A stretch of 64,000 nucleotides of DNA from Plicaturopsis crispa FD-325 SS-3 (taxonomy: Eukaryota; Basidiomycota; Agaricomycetes; Amylocorticiales; Amylocorticiaceae): assembly GCA_000827205.1 (NCBI GenBank), contig KN832569.1:260647-324646 (forward strand), in the 5' to 3' direction. Each line of letters starts with the position of its first letter. The first letter of the stretch is position 1. Under the pieces are notes generated by a model that ran no database searches, was not told where the DNA came from, and saw only the letters and a program-made list of their open reading frames with translations. The translations under genes and the position numbers were made by a program. Below are positions 22,683-34,629 of the stretch, one piece after another.

Positions 22683-24949
22683 ATGGCGTCTGATTCCTCC
22701 TCATCTACGCCAATGAGCCTCACACCTGAGTCGACAGGCACTCCCGATGCTGCGGCCAAAAAAGCGCGTCGACAGACAGCGTTCTACCCGAATATGAATG
22801 CGGCCAATAAACCCCAGAAACCGTTCAGCAGAAGCGCAGCCAAACGGGAGAGTGTCATGGCTCTCGGGAGCATAGAGCATCTGCAGCACTACTTTACGAA
22901 AACCGGATTGGCGAGGAAAGACAAGTGAGTGAGTCCAGTCGAGCTAGCTAGTCTGACTGACTTCAACACCACTGCAGCCCTCTGAATTCCAAGCACAAGG
23001 GCTTGGTACCGGCCATCGGTGGCTTGAATCGTATCAAAACGAATGCATCGTTAAGCGGCATCCCTGCGTTCCAACTGCCACCTTCCCCTGCGATCCCATC
23101 CATCAACAGACCGGCATTTCCCCAGGTGGAGAGAACATACGAGACGGATCCAGAATCGCTACTTCCTGGCGTTGTGGCTGATCTTACGGCTGTAGCCCAT
23201 GCGTGGGCCCTTGACCGCGATCTGTCATCTTCAGAGCAACCCCAGCACGATCCGCAAAAGCTCGGCGTAGTCGACCCTAATGCCGTCCCGGGGAAAGCCA
23301 ATCATTTCGATGTATTAGGTACACTCAAGACTACGACGCATGCAGTACGATCCGTACGAAACTACGTGGTGTCCCTCCCCGACGAATCTGCAGGCACAAT
23401 ACGCTCGCAATACCGACACAAATCGCTCTCTGCAATTCCAGCCCCGAAGCGACTACCGAAGCGGGCAGATTCCACCGCGGATCCGTTGACTCTGATACGA
23501 CGGTCGGCCCTGGAGGTGCTTACTGTGCTGCGGGAGCTCGAAGAATCTTCGCGGCTGCCACTTTCGGACGACGCGTATGACGCGCAGAGTGACCACGGAT
23601 CGTCGCAGGACCAGGGATCGCACTCCCGCGTCGCGTCGCCCAGCGGGATGTCGGACGAGCCAGGGCATGACCACGACAGCCATGGGCAGGAGCTCGAGCA
23701 CGTACACCATGATTCGTCCGTCGCGTTTTCTCTTGTGCAAGTCAAGGGTCGGTATGAGTCCGTCCCAGTCTGGGAGGAGGAAGAGGAAGACGACAATATC
23801 AGTGACGAGGAGCGCGAAAAGCGCGAGCACTGGGACGAACGGTTAGTGCTCGGAAGCGGCTGGCTGTACAAACAGGACATACGGCTGGAGGACCTAGGGA
23901 AAGAACAAGATGTTGTACGGCAGTACATTGATGTTGTCGATGACGTTCTCTTTGGCGGGGTGAAGGCCGGCCAAAGGGGATGGGATAGAGAGAACGAGCG
24001 TGTGGCTAAGAAAGTCAAGGCGGAGAAAGAGAAGGAGGGGCGAGCTAGTCGGAGAAGGGTGAGCGCAGGAGATGGCGACGGTCAGAGAGCGCAATTCGAT
24101 TCAGGTCGGTCAGGACGGCGCGTCGTATCCACAGGAATGCTAGATGCGATGTCAAATGTGACTTTGTCCGAGGAGCCGGAAGAGATGGAGATGGTATCAG
24201 AAGCGGACGAGGACGAGGAGGACATAGACGACGATGAGCTACCCGCTTGGGCGAGACGCAGCACCTTCGCGGATGATGTTCTTGGTGAGTAGTATAACGC
24301 CCTATATTTGACTTGAGCTCTTATGCAAGGCGTAGGTCGTGCCCATGCGATGCTTACGAACTTGTTGCCTGTCGACCTGCTGCCTGCGCTTCCTCCCTCT
24401 AGTGATCGTGCCGTGTTTCTCCAAGGCCTGTCGTCCGGCCAGCTGCTTTGCGCTGCATACAACACTGGAGTCCGTCGCTCGCGGAGACCATGGGGCTATA
24501 TCAGCAAGGACGCTATCCACGACATCATAGCCCTGGAACAAGCGCAGTCAGCAATGGGCGTCAACCGGGACACAGACGAGAAGGGGAGGACTGGATGGAC
24601 TTTCAGGAGGACTGACAATCTGAGGCTATGGGCTGCGTGCGTATTCTCCGGCGGACCCTTTTTCCATCGCTTACATGCTTACTTTGACAGAGCCTTGAAG
24701 CTTCGATATATGCTGCCAATATACGCTCCTCCCGGTACATCACGACTGGGTACCGGGACACCATCAGGCGGCAATACACCTCTCGCATCCCCGTCGCCGT
24801 CCATGCAGCGCTTCCCATCCACAGAGCCACCGATATACTTTGACGCTCCCTCCATTGCAAAGCGGGAGGAGGGATGGGAAGATATGCTCCAGGGCGCGAT
24901 TGTGAAGTGGATGAACGCTGTTATTGACGAGCGCAGGAGAGACAGATAA
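22683..24949 (+). CDS. uncharacterised acidic protein with CH-like segment
   Basis: Four exons with introns at 22925-22977, 24285-24335 and 24637-24690 give about 702 residues. The N-terminal part is polar, with a conserved-looking IEHLQHYFTKTGLARK near residue 60-80 and a long helical stretch ADPLTLIRRSALEVLTVLRELEE. The middle is very acidic (EEEEEDDNISDEE and EADEDEEDIDDDE). The C-terminal third contains a domain that resembles a calponin-homology fold: LLPALPPSSDRAVFLQGLSSGQLLCAAYNTGVRRS, then GWTFRRTDNLRLWAAALKLRY. The CH-like reading is an inference from the FLxGLxxGxLLCxxxN pattern. No function can be assigned. Confidence 0.7.
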
Positions 24950-25624
24950 ACGACGTGCACAACACGAATGCCAAGAAGAGACGACTCAACGAGGTTGATA
25001 TGTATAAAGCGCTGCTTGACCTTTTTTATCCGGATGATACCATTCATACAACCCAAGGAAACCACTACCGTAACCAAGTCGTAACATACACTCTTGTAAC
25101 ACACAGCAATCCCTTGTTTACCCATGCACTGAACGGTCACCGCGATAGTTACTTAATGCTATGGGCTGCCCGCATGTCAGGACTCAGTGTCTTGCACGCA
25201 AGTTGTACTGGAGGATTTGGAAATGCAGGTGTCTTATACCGGCGTTGTTGCTTCTCTAAGTATGCCAAGCTGTATCAAGTCACTGCACTTGGATCGAGCC
25301 TGTACCGCTTCCAAGCATGTGTGAGCATTGATTCCTGAACGTTGTCCTTCCGTGTCCTCCCCACTGCGAGTTCGTACTATGTGTCCCGAAATGGAAGGTA
25401 GTATTCGCAGAAATTGCTCAAAATTACCAGTCAGCAGCAGAACCTCCCAGCATCCCATATCCAATATGCGTACCCACGGTTACCTCAATAGCACGGTGGA
25501 ACCGTCAAGGACAAAGAGTAGGGGTTGATATCATGCGAAATATGTTAGAAAATTATACTAGTAAGGAACTTTTCACGGCGGAGAAGTAGTCCATCGATGC
25601 TAAGTGTGTTCAACGAGCCAACCC
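24950..25624. other. convergent intergenic region
   Basis: This 675 bp gap between two convergent genes holds their 3' regions. No further gene or repeat was seen. Confidence 0.4.
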
Positions 25625-27983
25625 TCATCCAGCCATCCCACGCGCTATCTGCGATAACTGGGTCGCCATATGAGGGTAGTTCTTGAGGAACTCCATCTGT
25701 GCCTTCGACGCCTACATTACACAAGTTGCTTGTTAGTGACATTGACATCGCGGCAAGGAAGAACACGCACGAATTCGTATGTGAGGGCATTTTGGAGCTC
25801 AGGCTCGCTCCGGGCAAGCTCCGCTTGCCGTGTGAACATCTCGACGGCCCGCTCGATCTTGCTTTGCTGAAGGCTGAGCTGCGCAAGCGTGGCGACTGCG
25901 GCCTCGCATTCAGGGTCAATGCGAAGGGCCTCGTTGCAGCACTCTTCCGCAGAAATGATGTCCTGCCTCCACTGATATAGCGCCAGACCTTTGTTGACCA
26001 ATGGGAGTACATTCATGGGCGGAGGCCTACAATGTCAGATTATTAGTATTGAGTTAGAGTTAAAGGAGCTGGAAAAACAATTACTTTGCTTTCTCAAGCT
26101 CGACGGCACGTTCGAACTTTTCGACAGCGTCCCCGAAACGTTGTTGGTCCAACAACAGTTCACCACTTAGTCATGTCAATGAGCATACGGACAAGAGAGC
26201 GCAAGACGAAAGAACAGGCTCACTAGTAGTTTTGAGGCTCGCTCCGCTGCGGGAAAGCCTTGAGTGTCCGCCGGAATGTTGCCATGCTGTTCCCAATGTT
26301 GTCTGACTTGTACTGCGCCACGGCCAGTTGTATATGGCTGAATACAAATTGGTCATCAAGCTCCGTCGACTTAGTGTAGTTCTTCGATGCCTCTGCAAAT
26401 TCGTTCATGATGAACAAAACTGAAGAGAAGATCATGAGTATGCGTTCGATGAGCACGAATACAGGTCTATCAACAGACCTTGCCCGCGGTGATAATAAAT
26501 ATCGGGATCATTGGGGTTGTGCTTGATAGCCTCCTCGAAACACTCGAAGGCCTGCTTGGGATCGCCCTGCTCCATATAGACACTGGCAATTTTGACCCAA
26601 CTCTGAGTAAACGAGGGGAGGAGTTCAATGGATTTGAGCAAGTCCTCCTTAGCGCCGATGATGTCACCCATTAAAAACCTAAGTACTAAATTAATATCCA
26701 ATATGACAAGGATTTTGTGCAAACACCCACTTGTAGGTTCCGCGAAGATTGAGTGCCTCCGCCTGGCCCACTTCCCATGAGATACCTTGTTCAATGGCTT
26801 CATTGACGAGTGTGACCGAATGAGCATAATCAGCCGCAGCGTGCGCCTCGAGGGCCAAAATGAGTGTGTTGTCGCCAGTTGTTGGGTTCTCCGGCAACGC
26901 GGGAAGTGGCCCTGTTATACCTTCCAGTTAGCAGCGGCAAAGGCAGTGAGCAGCCCACAGCACTAACGTGTGCGGAATGCGGCAAAGTAAGCAGAAATGA
27001 ATGTAAAGGATGGCAGGCGACGTTCCCGAGTCTACAAATTTCATTGAGTTCACTGGGATATCACGTTAGAGGAGTGCAATGACGCACCGAGAGAATTTCA
27101 GCAGCTTTCTCAGTAGAGAGATGCTTCAACACACGTTCCACGGACTGCGCGGCCGTGGGGTTCTGGAATTTATCCAGGATAGTTGCAGCGGTGTAGTCTA
27201 GCGGCCGTGTTGTCAGTGAATTCTCCAAGCTCCACGCTAGCAAACATACCGCGCAATGATTCCTCGTATCGGTGTAGACCCTCTAGCGCCGCTCCACGCC
27301 GGTTCAAGGCTTTGACATAGTTGGCGTCAAGCTGTAGGGCAGCATCGCAGTCGGCTACGACGAGGTCGTATTTCGAAGGCGTCATGTTCACGTAGCATGC
27401 CGCACGGTTACTGTAGAACACGGGCTCCGGTTTAGGTGAGACCTCGATAGCCCGCGTGTACAATTCAGCTGCCACAGCAAACTTGCGCTGTTGATACGCG
27501 TTGTTGCCCTTTGCTTTTAACGAAGCTGCCGCCGAGATGCGTTCCTATATGCCTTCGTCAGTGACACGAGATAAAACGAAGCCAAGTCTTGTGCACGCAC
27601 CTCCGTAGTCATGGACTGAATTTGCTCGGCAGTGAATTTCAGCTCGTCTATACAACGCGGAATGCAGTCAGTGATACACGTCCGTCCGACATGAACCGCG
27701 CGCTTCGTGACATACCTGCTTCATCAGCGACTTTGGGTGAGCGCTCTTCCAGAAGAGGACCATCCTTGTCTTTGACGGTCTTGCGCTTCTTCGAGCTGCT
27801 GCCCTTTTTCTTCCGGCGCTCGCTGTCATCGTCGGGGCCTCGTGAGGTGGAGGCGTAGTACGCGGCACCACCTACGGCGACGACGGCAGCTGCAGTGCCG
27901 ATGAGAACTGCCCTTCTGTTCTCCGAGATGAAACTCTGAACACGGTCGACGAGGCTTTGTGTGGAAGAGTCGAAGGACGACAT
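25625..27983 (-). CDS. TOM70: mitochondrial import receptor TOM70
   Basis: The gene has many exons and runs from the ATG at 27981-27983 ([18 protein letters not shown]) to TGA at 25625. A single membrane anchor ([20 protein letters not shown]) lies near residues 25-44, followed by a basic, charged linker. TPR units then follow. The N-terminal clamp contains [32 protein letters not shown] and [14 protein letters not shown]. The C-terminal TPR array contains [48 protein letters not shown] and [18 protein letters not shown]. Tom70 sits in the outer mitochondrial membrane and receives Hsp70/Hsp90-bound precursors. It is divergent from the Argonaute gene across about 800 bp. Domain order and length match the family. 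Confidence 0.92.
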
Positions 27984-28783
27984 GGCGAGAACAACGCGAA
28001 GTCCTTGGAAAACAACGAAACGCAGACGAAACGCAAGCAAGAGATTGGGAAATTTGTGCCGAGCGTTTACATCACGGGCTCCGACTTCCGACGCCCAAAG
28101 CCGCCCGACTGGACCGTTCCTCTTCCCCACATCCAAGTTGCTTTCCCTTAGGCCTCATCTTGGACTCGACGTTGTTGGGCTTTAAGCTGTTTGAGCACAC
28201 TAAGGTACGTTGGTCTGTCCTAATGGTAAAGTGTAGAGCTAAACTAGTCTCTCCATGAAATAGATCCCATGAAGTGAGAGACCGTGAATTCGAGGGCTCC
28301 TTCCAAACCTTTGCGATGCAGCAATCTTGGTGATTAGCAGCGACTCCAGGCTTCAAACACTACACCGTGCAGGCTTCACTCATATGCATTGCATCTCTTC
28401 CCCACGGGACACCGTGATTTTATTTAAGTTTTGCTGTTATGTGCGAACAGTATCCGTCGTTGGACGGTGTTCATGATACGAGGTCAGATCTCTATCACGC
28501 TTGAGAACACGAGTCGCCTGCCAGATAGTTTGCTGGCAGACGACTCGCCTTCCCAGTAATTTATATGCCAGTACGAGGCCTGACAAATGTGCGCAGTGAC
28601 TTGTGGGTGCCTCTGCTGCGGCTATACCCCAGCATGTCGAATGAGACGATCTTTGGATGACCCTTGAGCCACCATGACTCGCACAGCCTTCTTTGAGTGC
28701 GCAAATAAGCGCCCACTTGGCCCACGCTTTTAAACCTTGCCGGGTGCACCCGTGCCACGCAAGGCTCTTGCATCCCGACTATC
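27984..28783. promoter_or_regulatory. divergent intergenic region TOM70/Argonaute
   Basis: About 800 bp lie between two divergent start codons and should contain both promoters. A TTTTAAACC stretch at about 28728 could be the Argonaute TATA-like element. No open frame here is convincing. Confidence 0.4.
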
Positions 28784-31700
28784 ATGAGCTCCCGAGGAAA
28801 CAACAACCAACGCGGACGTGGACGTGGTGGGAACACTGGTGGGGGAGGACCGAGAGGTCGCGGCAACGCACCAAGCCCTGCCAGAGGTGGCAGTAGAGGA
28901 GGAAGTCCTGCGCCGTCAGAAGCTAGTAGCAGAGGTGGTGCAGGTGGGCCTCCTCGCGGAGGGTTCGCACGAGGCGGGCCTCCCCGTGGCGGATTCATGG
29001 GAGGTGGGCCCCGTGGTGGGCGTGGAGGCGGCCCGGGCGCTGATGCGCCGCTGATCTACAAGGGCGACACTCCCGCTCGCATCGACGACCGTATAGCCAC
29101 TTCAGATGCTCTCGTGCAGTCATTCAAGGTCCTCAAAACCAAGCGACAGATGCCCCTTCGCCCTGGTTTCGGAACGCTGGGCAAGCCCATCACCTTACGC
29201 GCCAATTTCTTCCCAATCAAATTCCCAGAAAATATGAAAATATATGACTATAGCATTGACATCACCCCCAAAACCGACATCAAGCGCCTCAAAGCGCGCA
29301 TTCTCCAACTCGTCGAGAGCGATACACAGTACGAGCCGTACGTTGGACATGTTGCGCACGACCGTAGCGAGAGGCTCGTATCTGCGAAGAAGTTAAAGCA
29401 GCCCCTTAATATCCAGATCACCTTTCTGGAGGATGGCGAAACGCGCCCCAGGCCCAACGCCCAAGTGTACAACATATCGTTCACTCTCGTGCGCGAACTA
29501 GACACTAACCAGCTCACGAAGTGGGTCTATCTCTTCTCAACTTCAGTACTTTCTACTGACGATTGTATAGGTATATAGAAGGACGATCTCATGATTACGA
29601 CCCACTACCAGTCATATCAGCCGTCAATATCGTCCTGCAACAATATGCTTCCAAAACTGGCCAGCGTGTGGGTCAAAATCGATATTTCTTCCGTGATCAA
29701 GCACCACCCGAACTTGGCCCCGGAATCGAGGCCTGGAGAGGGTATTTCACGTCTGTTCGGCCTGTCTACAAGCAGTTGATGGTCAATGTCGACTTCTGCA
29801 TGACTGCATTCTACGTTCCAGGGAACATGGCGGACGCCCTTCAACATTTCCAGAGGGTGTCTCGCGGGGGAATGCCTGCGAAGTTTGCGCAGGGAATCAA
29901 AGTCACGACGAAGCACCTTGGGTACAAGATGAAGAAGCCACTCAAGCGAGTAGAGAACGGGACAGCGCGCTCGACGACCTTTCAGTGTGACGAGCTCGAG
30001 AAGAATCGCCCAGTGTCGGTGGAGGAATATTTCAAGAGAAGTAAGTCCTCTCCCGAATCAAGTTATCCCACGCTGATCACTAGACTACTTATAGAATACA
30101 AGATAACGCTGAAGCATCCAACGGATCTCCCAGTTCTGAATATCGGGAGCAAGTACAAGGATAACTACCTCCCCGCTGAACTGTGCGAAATCGAGCCCGG
30201 CCTCCCTTACCATGGTAGACTGGGCGACAAGGAGACAGCGAATATGATTCGCCTCGCATGCAATCGCCCTGCCGTTAATGCGCGTATGTAACACTGCTGT
30301 AGTCCTTCGAGTCGAGATTGACTTTTGTCCCCAGAATCGATCGTCAACGAAGGATTGCCAAAGCTAGGGCATGTCCCAGGGATGTCTCCTGTCCCTGGGT
30401 TCGGCCTGACGATCTCGGATGAGATGACAGGCATCCCCGGGCGCGAACTGCCCTATCCGAAGCTTTCGTACAAGGGTGGCAAACCGCCCAATGTCAATAA
30501 CGGCAGCTGGAATATCCTGGACGTCAAATTTCATCGCGGTGCCGCCATCCGCAACTGGTGGGTGCTTGTCGTACGCGACGGCAATGAGGTGCTCCAAGGG
30601 AATACCGACCCGAGGCTCAGAGGCCTTGTCGAAGGTTTCATGAAGAAATGCGCCAGCAGTGGAATGACGATACCCGCTACGCTGCCCAAACTGATGTCCA
30701 CGCCACCGTTGGTATCCCCATTCCAAGACCCTTCCAGGGCGCAAGCGATGGACCAAATTCGCGACCTCATCCGTACGAATCTTCAACAAGCGCCCAACGC
30801 GAAGCCCAGCTTCATCCTAGTCCTGCTGTCCAATCGTGACAACTACATATATCCCGGCATCAAACGCCTCGGCGAGGTGGAATTCGGTGTGCATACCGTG
30901 CACATGCAGCTCAACAAGGCCCTGGGCGAGCCGAAGAAGCAGGACCAGTACCTTTCGAACGTAGCGTTGAAAGTCAATACGAAGCTCGGCGGGATCAACC
31001 ACTTGCTTGACGCGGCTGACATGAAGTGGTTGACAAACAAGAAAACGATGGTCGTCGGGTAAGTTATCAATTTGTCTCCCCTCTGTGCCCCGCTGATGTG
31101 CCTAATCGCCCTTTCAAAGCCTCGATGTCACGCATCCTGGCCCTACCTCTCAGCCGGGCACGCCGTCCATAGCCGCTGTTGTAGCGAGCGTCGATCAATT
31201 CTTCGTGCAGTACCCCTGCAGTATCCGCGTACAGGAGAGCAAGAAAGAGGTACGACCCATACCATCTATAAGCCTCGATGTTGCCTAACGAGCTCTCCTG
31301 CACAGATGATCACAGACCTTGCTGACATGATGGTCGAGCGACTTCTGCTGTGGGAGAAACGAAACAAGGCGCTCCCAGACAGGATATTTGTATTCCGGGA
31401 TGGTGTATCCGAGGTAGGCTAATTTAATTCGTCTCATCCAGTTCATAACTCTTATCCTCAATGTAGGGCCAATTTGAGACAGTTCTTGAGGACGAGCTCA
31501 ACAAAATCGTGGCATCTTTCAAGAAATTCGACACGAAGGGTAGAGCCGGAGCTTACCGCCCCACGCTGTCCATCATCGTCTGTGGAAAGAGACACCACGC
31601 GAAGTACTACTTCAACAGATCTTCCGCCGATGGCCTATATCTGACATGGTATTGGTTAACAGGCTATACTCGACGAACTCCATCTATGCTGATAAAAATG

Positions 31701-32235
31701 GAAACACGCGGCCGGGGACAGTCGTCGACAAAGGCATCGGAGCTATGTACGCGCACTTCATCCATGCTCCAAACGCCTCCTCTGACCAGCCTTCATTGTC
31801 TAGATACGAATTCGACTTCTACCTGCAAGCACACGCGGGGCTGCAGGGTAACGTGAAAAGCACTCACTACACGGTGGTGTACGACGAGAATGCGCTCGGT
31901 GCGGACGAGATCCAGCAGGGGACGCATACCTCGAGCTACAGTACGGTCGCGCGACGAAGGCGGTGAGCCTCATCCCGTGCGCGTACTACGCGGACCTTGC
32001 ATGCGAGCGCGGGAGGTGCTATATCAACGACTTTCTGAATGTCGGAGACGACAAGGAGTCGTCGGTGGGGACGGCGGGGAGCACGACTGGGAAGGGCAAA
32101 GGGAAGGGCAAGGGGCCGCAGAGGGACCCGAAGACGGAGAGGGAGGAGGACAAAAAACGGGTGTTCAACAAGGCTGTTGCGAAATGGGGCGAAGGGTTGC
32201 ACCCTGACCTGCGGGAGAGTATGTTTTACATCTGA
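28784..32235 (+). CDS. Argonaute, one frame break near the 3' end
   Basis: Nine exons have introns at 29521-29570, 30041-30094, 30284-30334, 31059-31119, 31250-31305, 31414-31466, 31604-31662 and 31747-31803. They encode an Argonaute of about 1,000 residues. An RGG-rich N-terminus (residues 1-85) is followed by the Argonaute N domain, linker, PAZ (FYVPGNMADALQHFQRV region), MID and PIWI. PIWI shows the catalytic Asp in VGLDVTHP, the likely glutamate finger in KKEMITDLADM, and the second Asp in VFRDGVSEGQFE. The AYYADLACERGRCY segment gives a fourth Asp (DEDD set). The frame is broken by one missing base at about 31937-31945: QQGTHTSSY is in one frame and YGRATKAVSLIP in another. Either the allele is broken or the sequence has an error. 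Confidence 0.9.
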
Positions 32236-32506
32236 TCGTGCTCTCGCTGTCCTTTTGTCCTTCGCGTCAACATCTCATCCGCGCCGACGCTCTGGACTTT
32301 GTAATACTACTTGATTTCAGACTGCTTCAATTGTCTTCCAATGTAACAACTAGCTATACTAATCCAATAGCATGCATACCCCAGTAAGTACGATGCGGTT
32401 TGCTATGAATATCGCGTATATACAGCTCATTGTACTATAAGCATAGTCTATGGCGTGAAGTACAGTAACATTATCCAATTCATTGAGAATTTAGGTGTCG
32501 AGTCCA
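32236..32506. other. convergent intergenic region
   Basis: A short 3'-to-3' gap between the Argonaute and ZIP genes. Nothing else is seen. Confidence 0.4.
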
Positions 32507-34251
32507 CTACTCAATAAGCGTCATCGCGACCACGCCGGCGAACAGGCTTCCCAGCGCCAGCGCCTGCCGCCACACCCCGCTGCGCCACAAATGCGGATCC
32601 ATCACAAAGTCCGCCGCCAGCATCTCAACGCACGCCGCGTATATGAGCATGCCCGCCGAGATCGCGGACATGATTCCCTGCAGGAACTTCAGCCGGTCTA
32701 CATTACATTACAGTTAGAGCTTGTAGAGATGCAGTGCAAATGCGCGCGAGGACGTACCGGCGTCACCGCCGTTGGAGAAGACGAGCAGGCCGAGGACGAT
32801 GCCAGCTGGGGTCGTGATGGCGAAGAGGAAGGTTAGGATCGGCTTGAGGAAAGGTAGGCGCTCAAAGCCGCCATCATCCGAGGGCGGGAGCGACGCGATG
32901 CGCACGCCGAGGGAGAGGCCCTCGAATAGCTGGTGAAATATGATTGCGGTCACAAGTGTAGCTGAAGACATCGGGTGTTAGCGACGCGGATGTGGGTGCA
33001 TCGGCACCGCCGCAGACGGGACGTACTGAATTCAGAGCCTGTGGTTATCGCGAGTGTGAGGCCGATGACCAGGGAGTGGATCATGATCCCCATTTGCAAA
33101 ACCTGTGGCAGGGACACCTGTCAGCTCCGCAAGACGCGTCGGCAATGCAAATCGCACCAGAATCCCAACCACCTGGCGCTTCTTGCCCACCCGCACGGCA
33201 TGCGCGCCCGCCTCTGCATCCTCGTCGTATCCGAGCGAGTGCCCGTGTGAGTGGCCCGCGGCATGGGCGTGACTGTGTGCATGCCCGTGCTCATGCGGCT
33301 GCCCGTGGCCGCGCACATTTTCTATGCGAGAATGGTCCGGCTCGACGGGCGCATACACTGGGGCTCTTTTGGGGCCGAGGTGATGGTGCGCCTCGTGCGC
33401 TGCCCGCGGCTCGTATCGGTAGTGCCCGTCGAAGAACTGCAGACTAGACGGGGGGACAGGCGGGTTGGTATTGCTGTTGGTATTTTCGCTCGTGCCGTAC
33501 GAGTATGAGACCGAGCGGCCTGGCACACCGTTTTTGGTCGGTATTGGGGGATGGGTAAGGAGAGGTGCGCGCGGATCTGTGGGTATTGGAGGAGAATCTC
33601 CATTTGAAGGATCTTCTGCGATGGTATCTAATGTTGGGCTTGGTGGCGTCGTAGAGGATGAAGACTCGAGGTCGGAGGTATCGGGCGATGTAGATGGTGA
33701 TTCGTAGGATTGTAGTCGATCTACGAAGGCCGTGGATGTATCTAGATATCGACTAGTGAGTCTATGGCCGTTCCGGATGAGTTCATGAACGTACATTCCA
33801 CGAGAAATATAAGCAGTAATGATGCTAATCTGTGACGGATGGCTGAGTTCTGCTTGAAAATGAATCTCCGAAAAGAGAACGTACATGATCAGACCTGCCC
33901 AGCGGGCAAGTTTCCATCTTGCTTTTACGGCAGGGTTATTGAATGCCTCGAATGCGTCCTGGAGAAGGTGAACGAATGCGGTAGACAAGATTACGCCCGT
34001 CCCGAAATGCTTCCCGACGAAAAACACGATGCGCGGTATGCGAAGGAACTTGAGACGATCCGATTTCGATACGGCAGGGAAAGATACAGCTGTCATTCCA
34101 TGGACTATTTAGTAACGCCCAGTCATCCTAGTGCCTAGCGTCACTCACCGACTAGGGAAACAAACAAGATGATGAAGAGAACGCCGATGCGTGCTTCCAG
34201 CACTTGGGCCTCATGCGTTTGGACGTGCGTCGCCTGCCATTTCCCAGACAT
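32507..34251 (-). CDS. ZIP-family zinc/iron transporter
   Basis: A multi-exon minus-strand gene starts at the ATG at 34249-34251 (MSGKWQATHVQTHEAQVLEA) and ends with TAG at 32507. Early membrane segments include ARIGVLFIILFVSLVG and FFVGKHFGTGVILSTAFVHLLQDAF, the latter a ZIP transmembrane helix with the FVHLL motif. A long cytoplasmic loop follows, with acidic Ser/Thr/Pro-rich sequence and then a histidine-rich run of alternating HxH near 33230-33320. The transport core has MIHSLVIGLTLA and IIFHQLFEGLSLGVRI, carrying the metal-binding HSxxIG and HQxFEG signatures. Helices with AISAGMLIYAACVEMLAADF end the protein. It should import zinc or iron across the plasma or an internal membrane. Confidence 0.9.
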
Positions 34252-34629
34252 ATGTCTATGTTCTCCTGTGTGATTTTCTGGAAAGGGCAATCGTGAGATG
34301 AGCGTCAGAAACAAACTGAACAAGCACTGCTCGCAATGAACTTTGAAACGTTGACGCTCGAGGACCACATCGGTCAGGGGCTTTCAGGTAAGATCAGCCA
34401 ATCAAATTGTCCAGTTTGCGCACCAAGTTGGCATCCTGCGTCGCGAAAAGCGGTCGCGTCGTCTGTTTCAACAGGTTCAAGTTCAACTGTACAACTTTCG
34501 AAAGAGGCACGAAAAGATAAACATAGAAGCAAACGATTACTATTACAAAGAGTCATCATCTGCGGACGATTGAATAACGTAGAAAACAAATACTATTGAG
34601 TGGTAGAGCTCCCACCCATCCAACCGTGC
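34252..34629. other. intergenic, no gene seen
   Basis: This contains the ZIP promoter side and the 3' end of the next minus-strand gene. The ZIP gene could have an additional 5' leader exon here, since an acceptor-like TTTTCTG...CACACAG precedes the chosen ATG. Confidence 0.35.
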
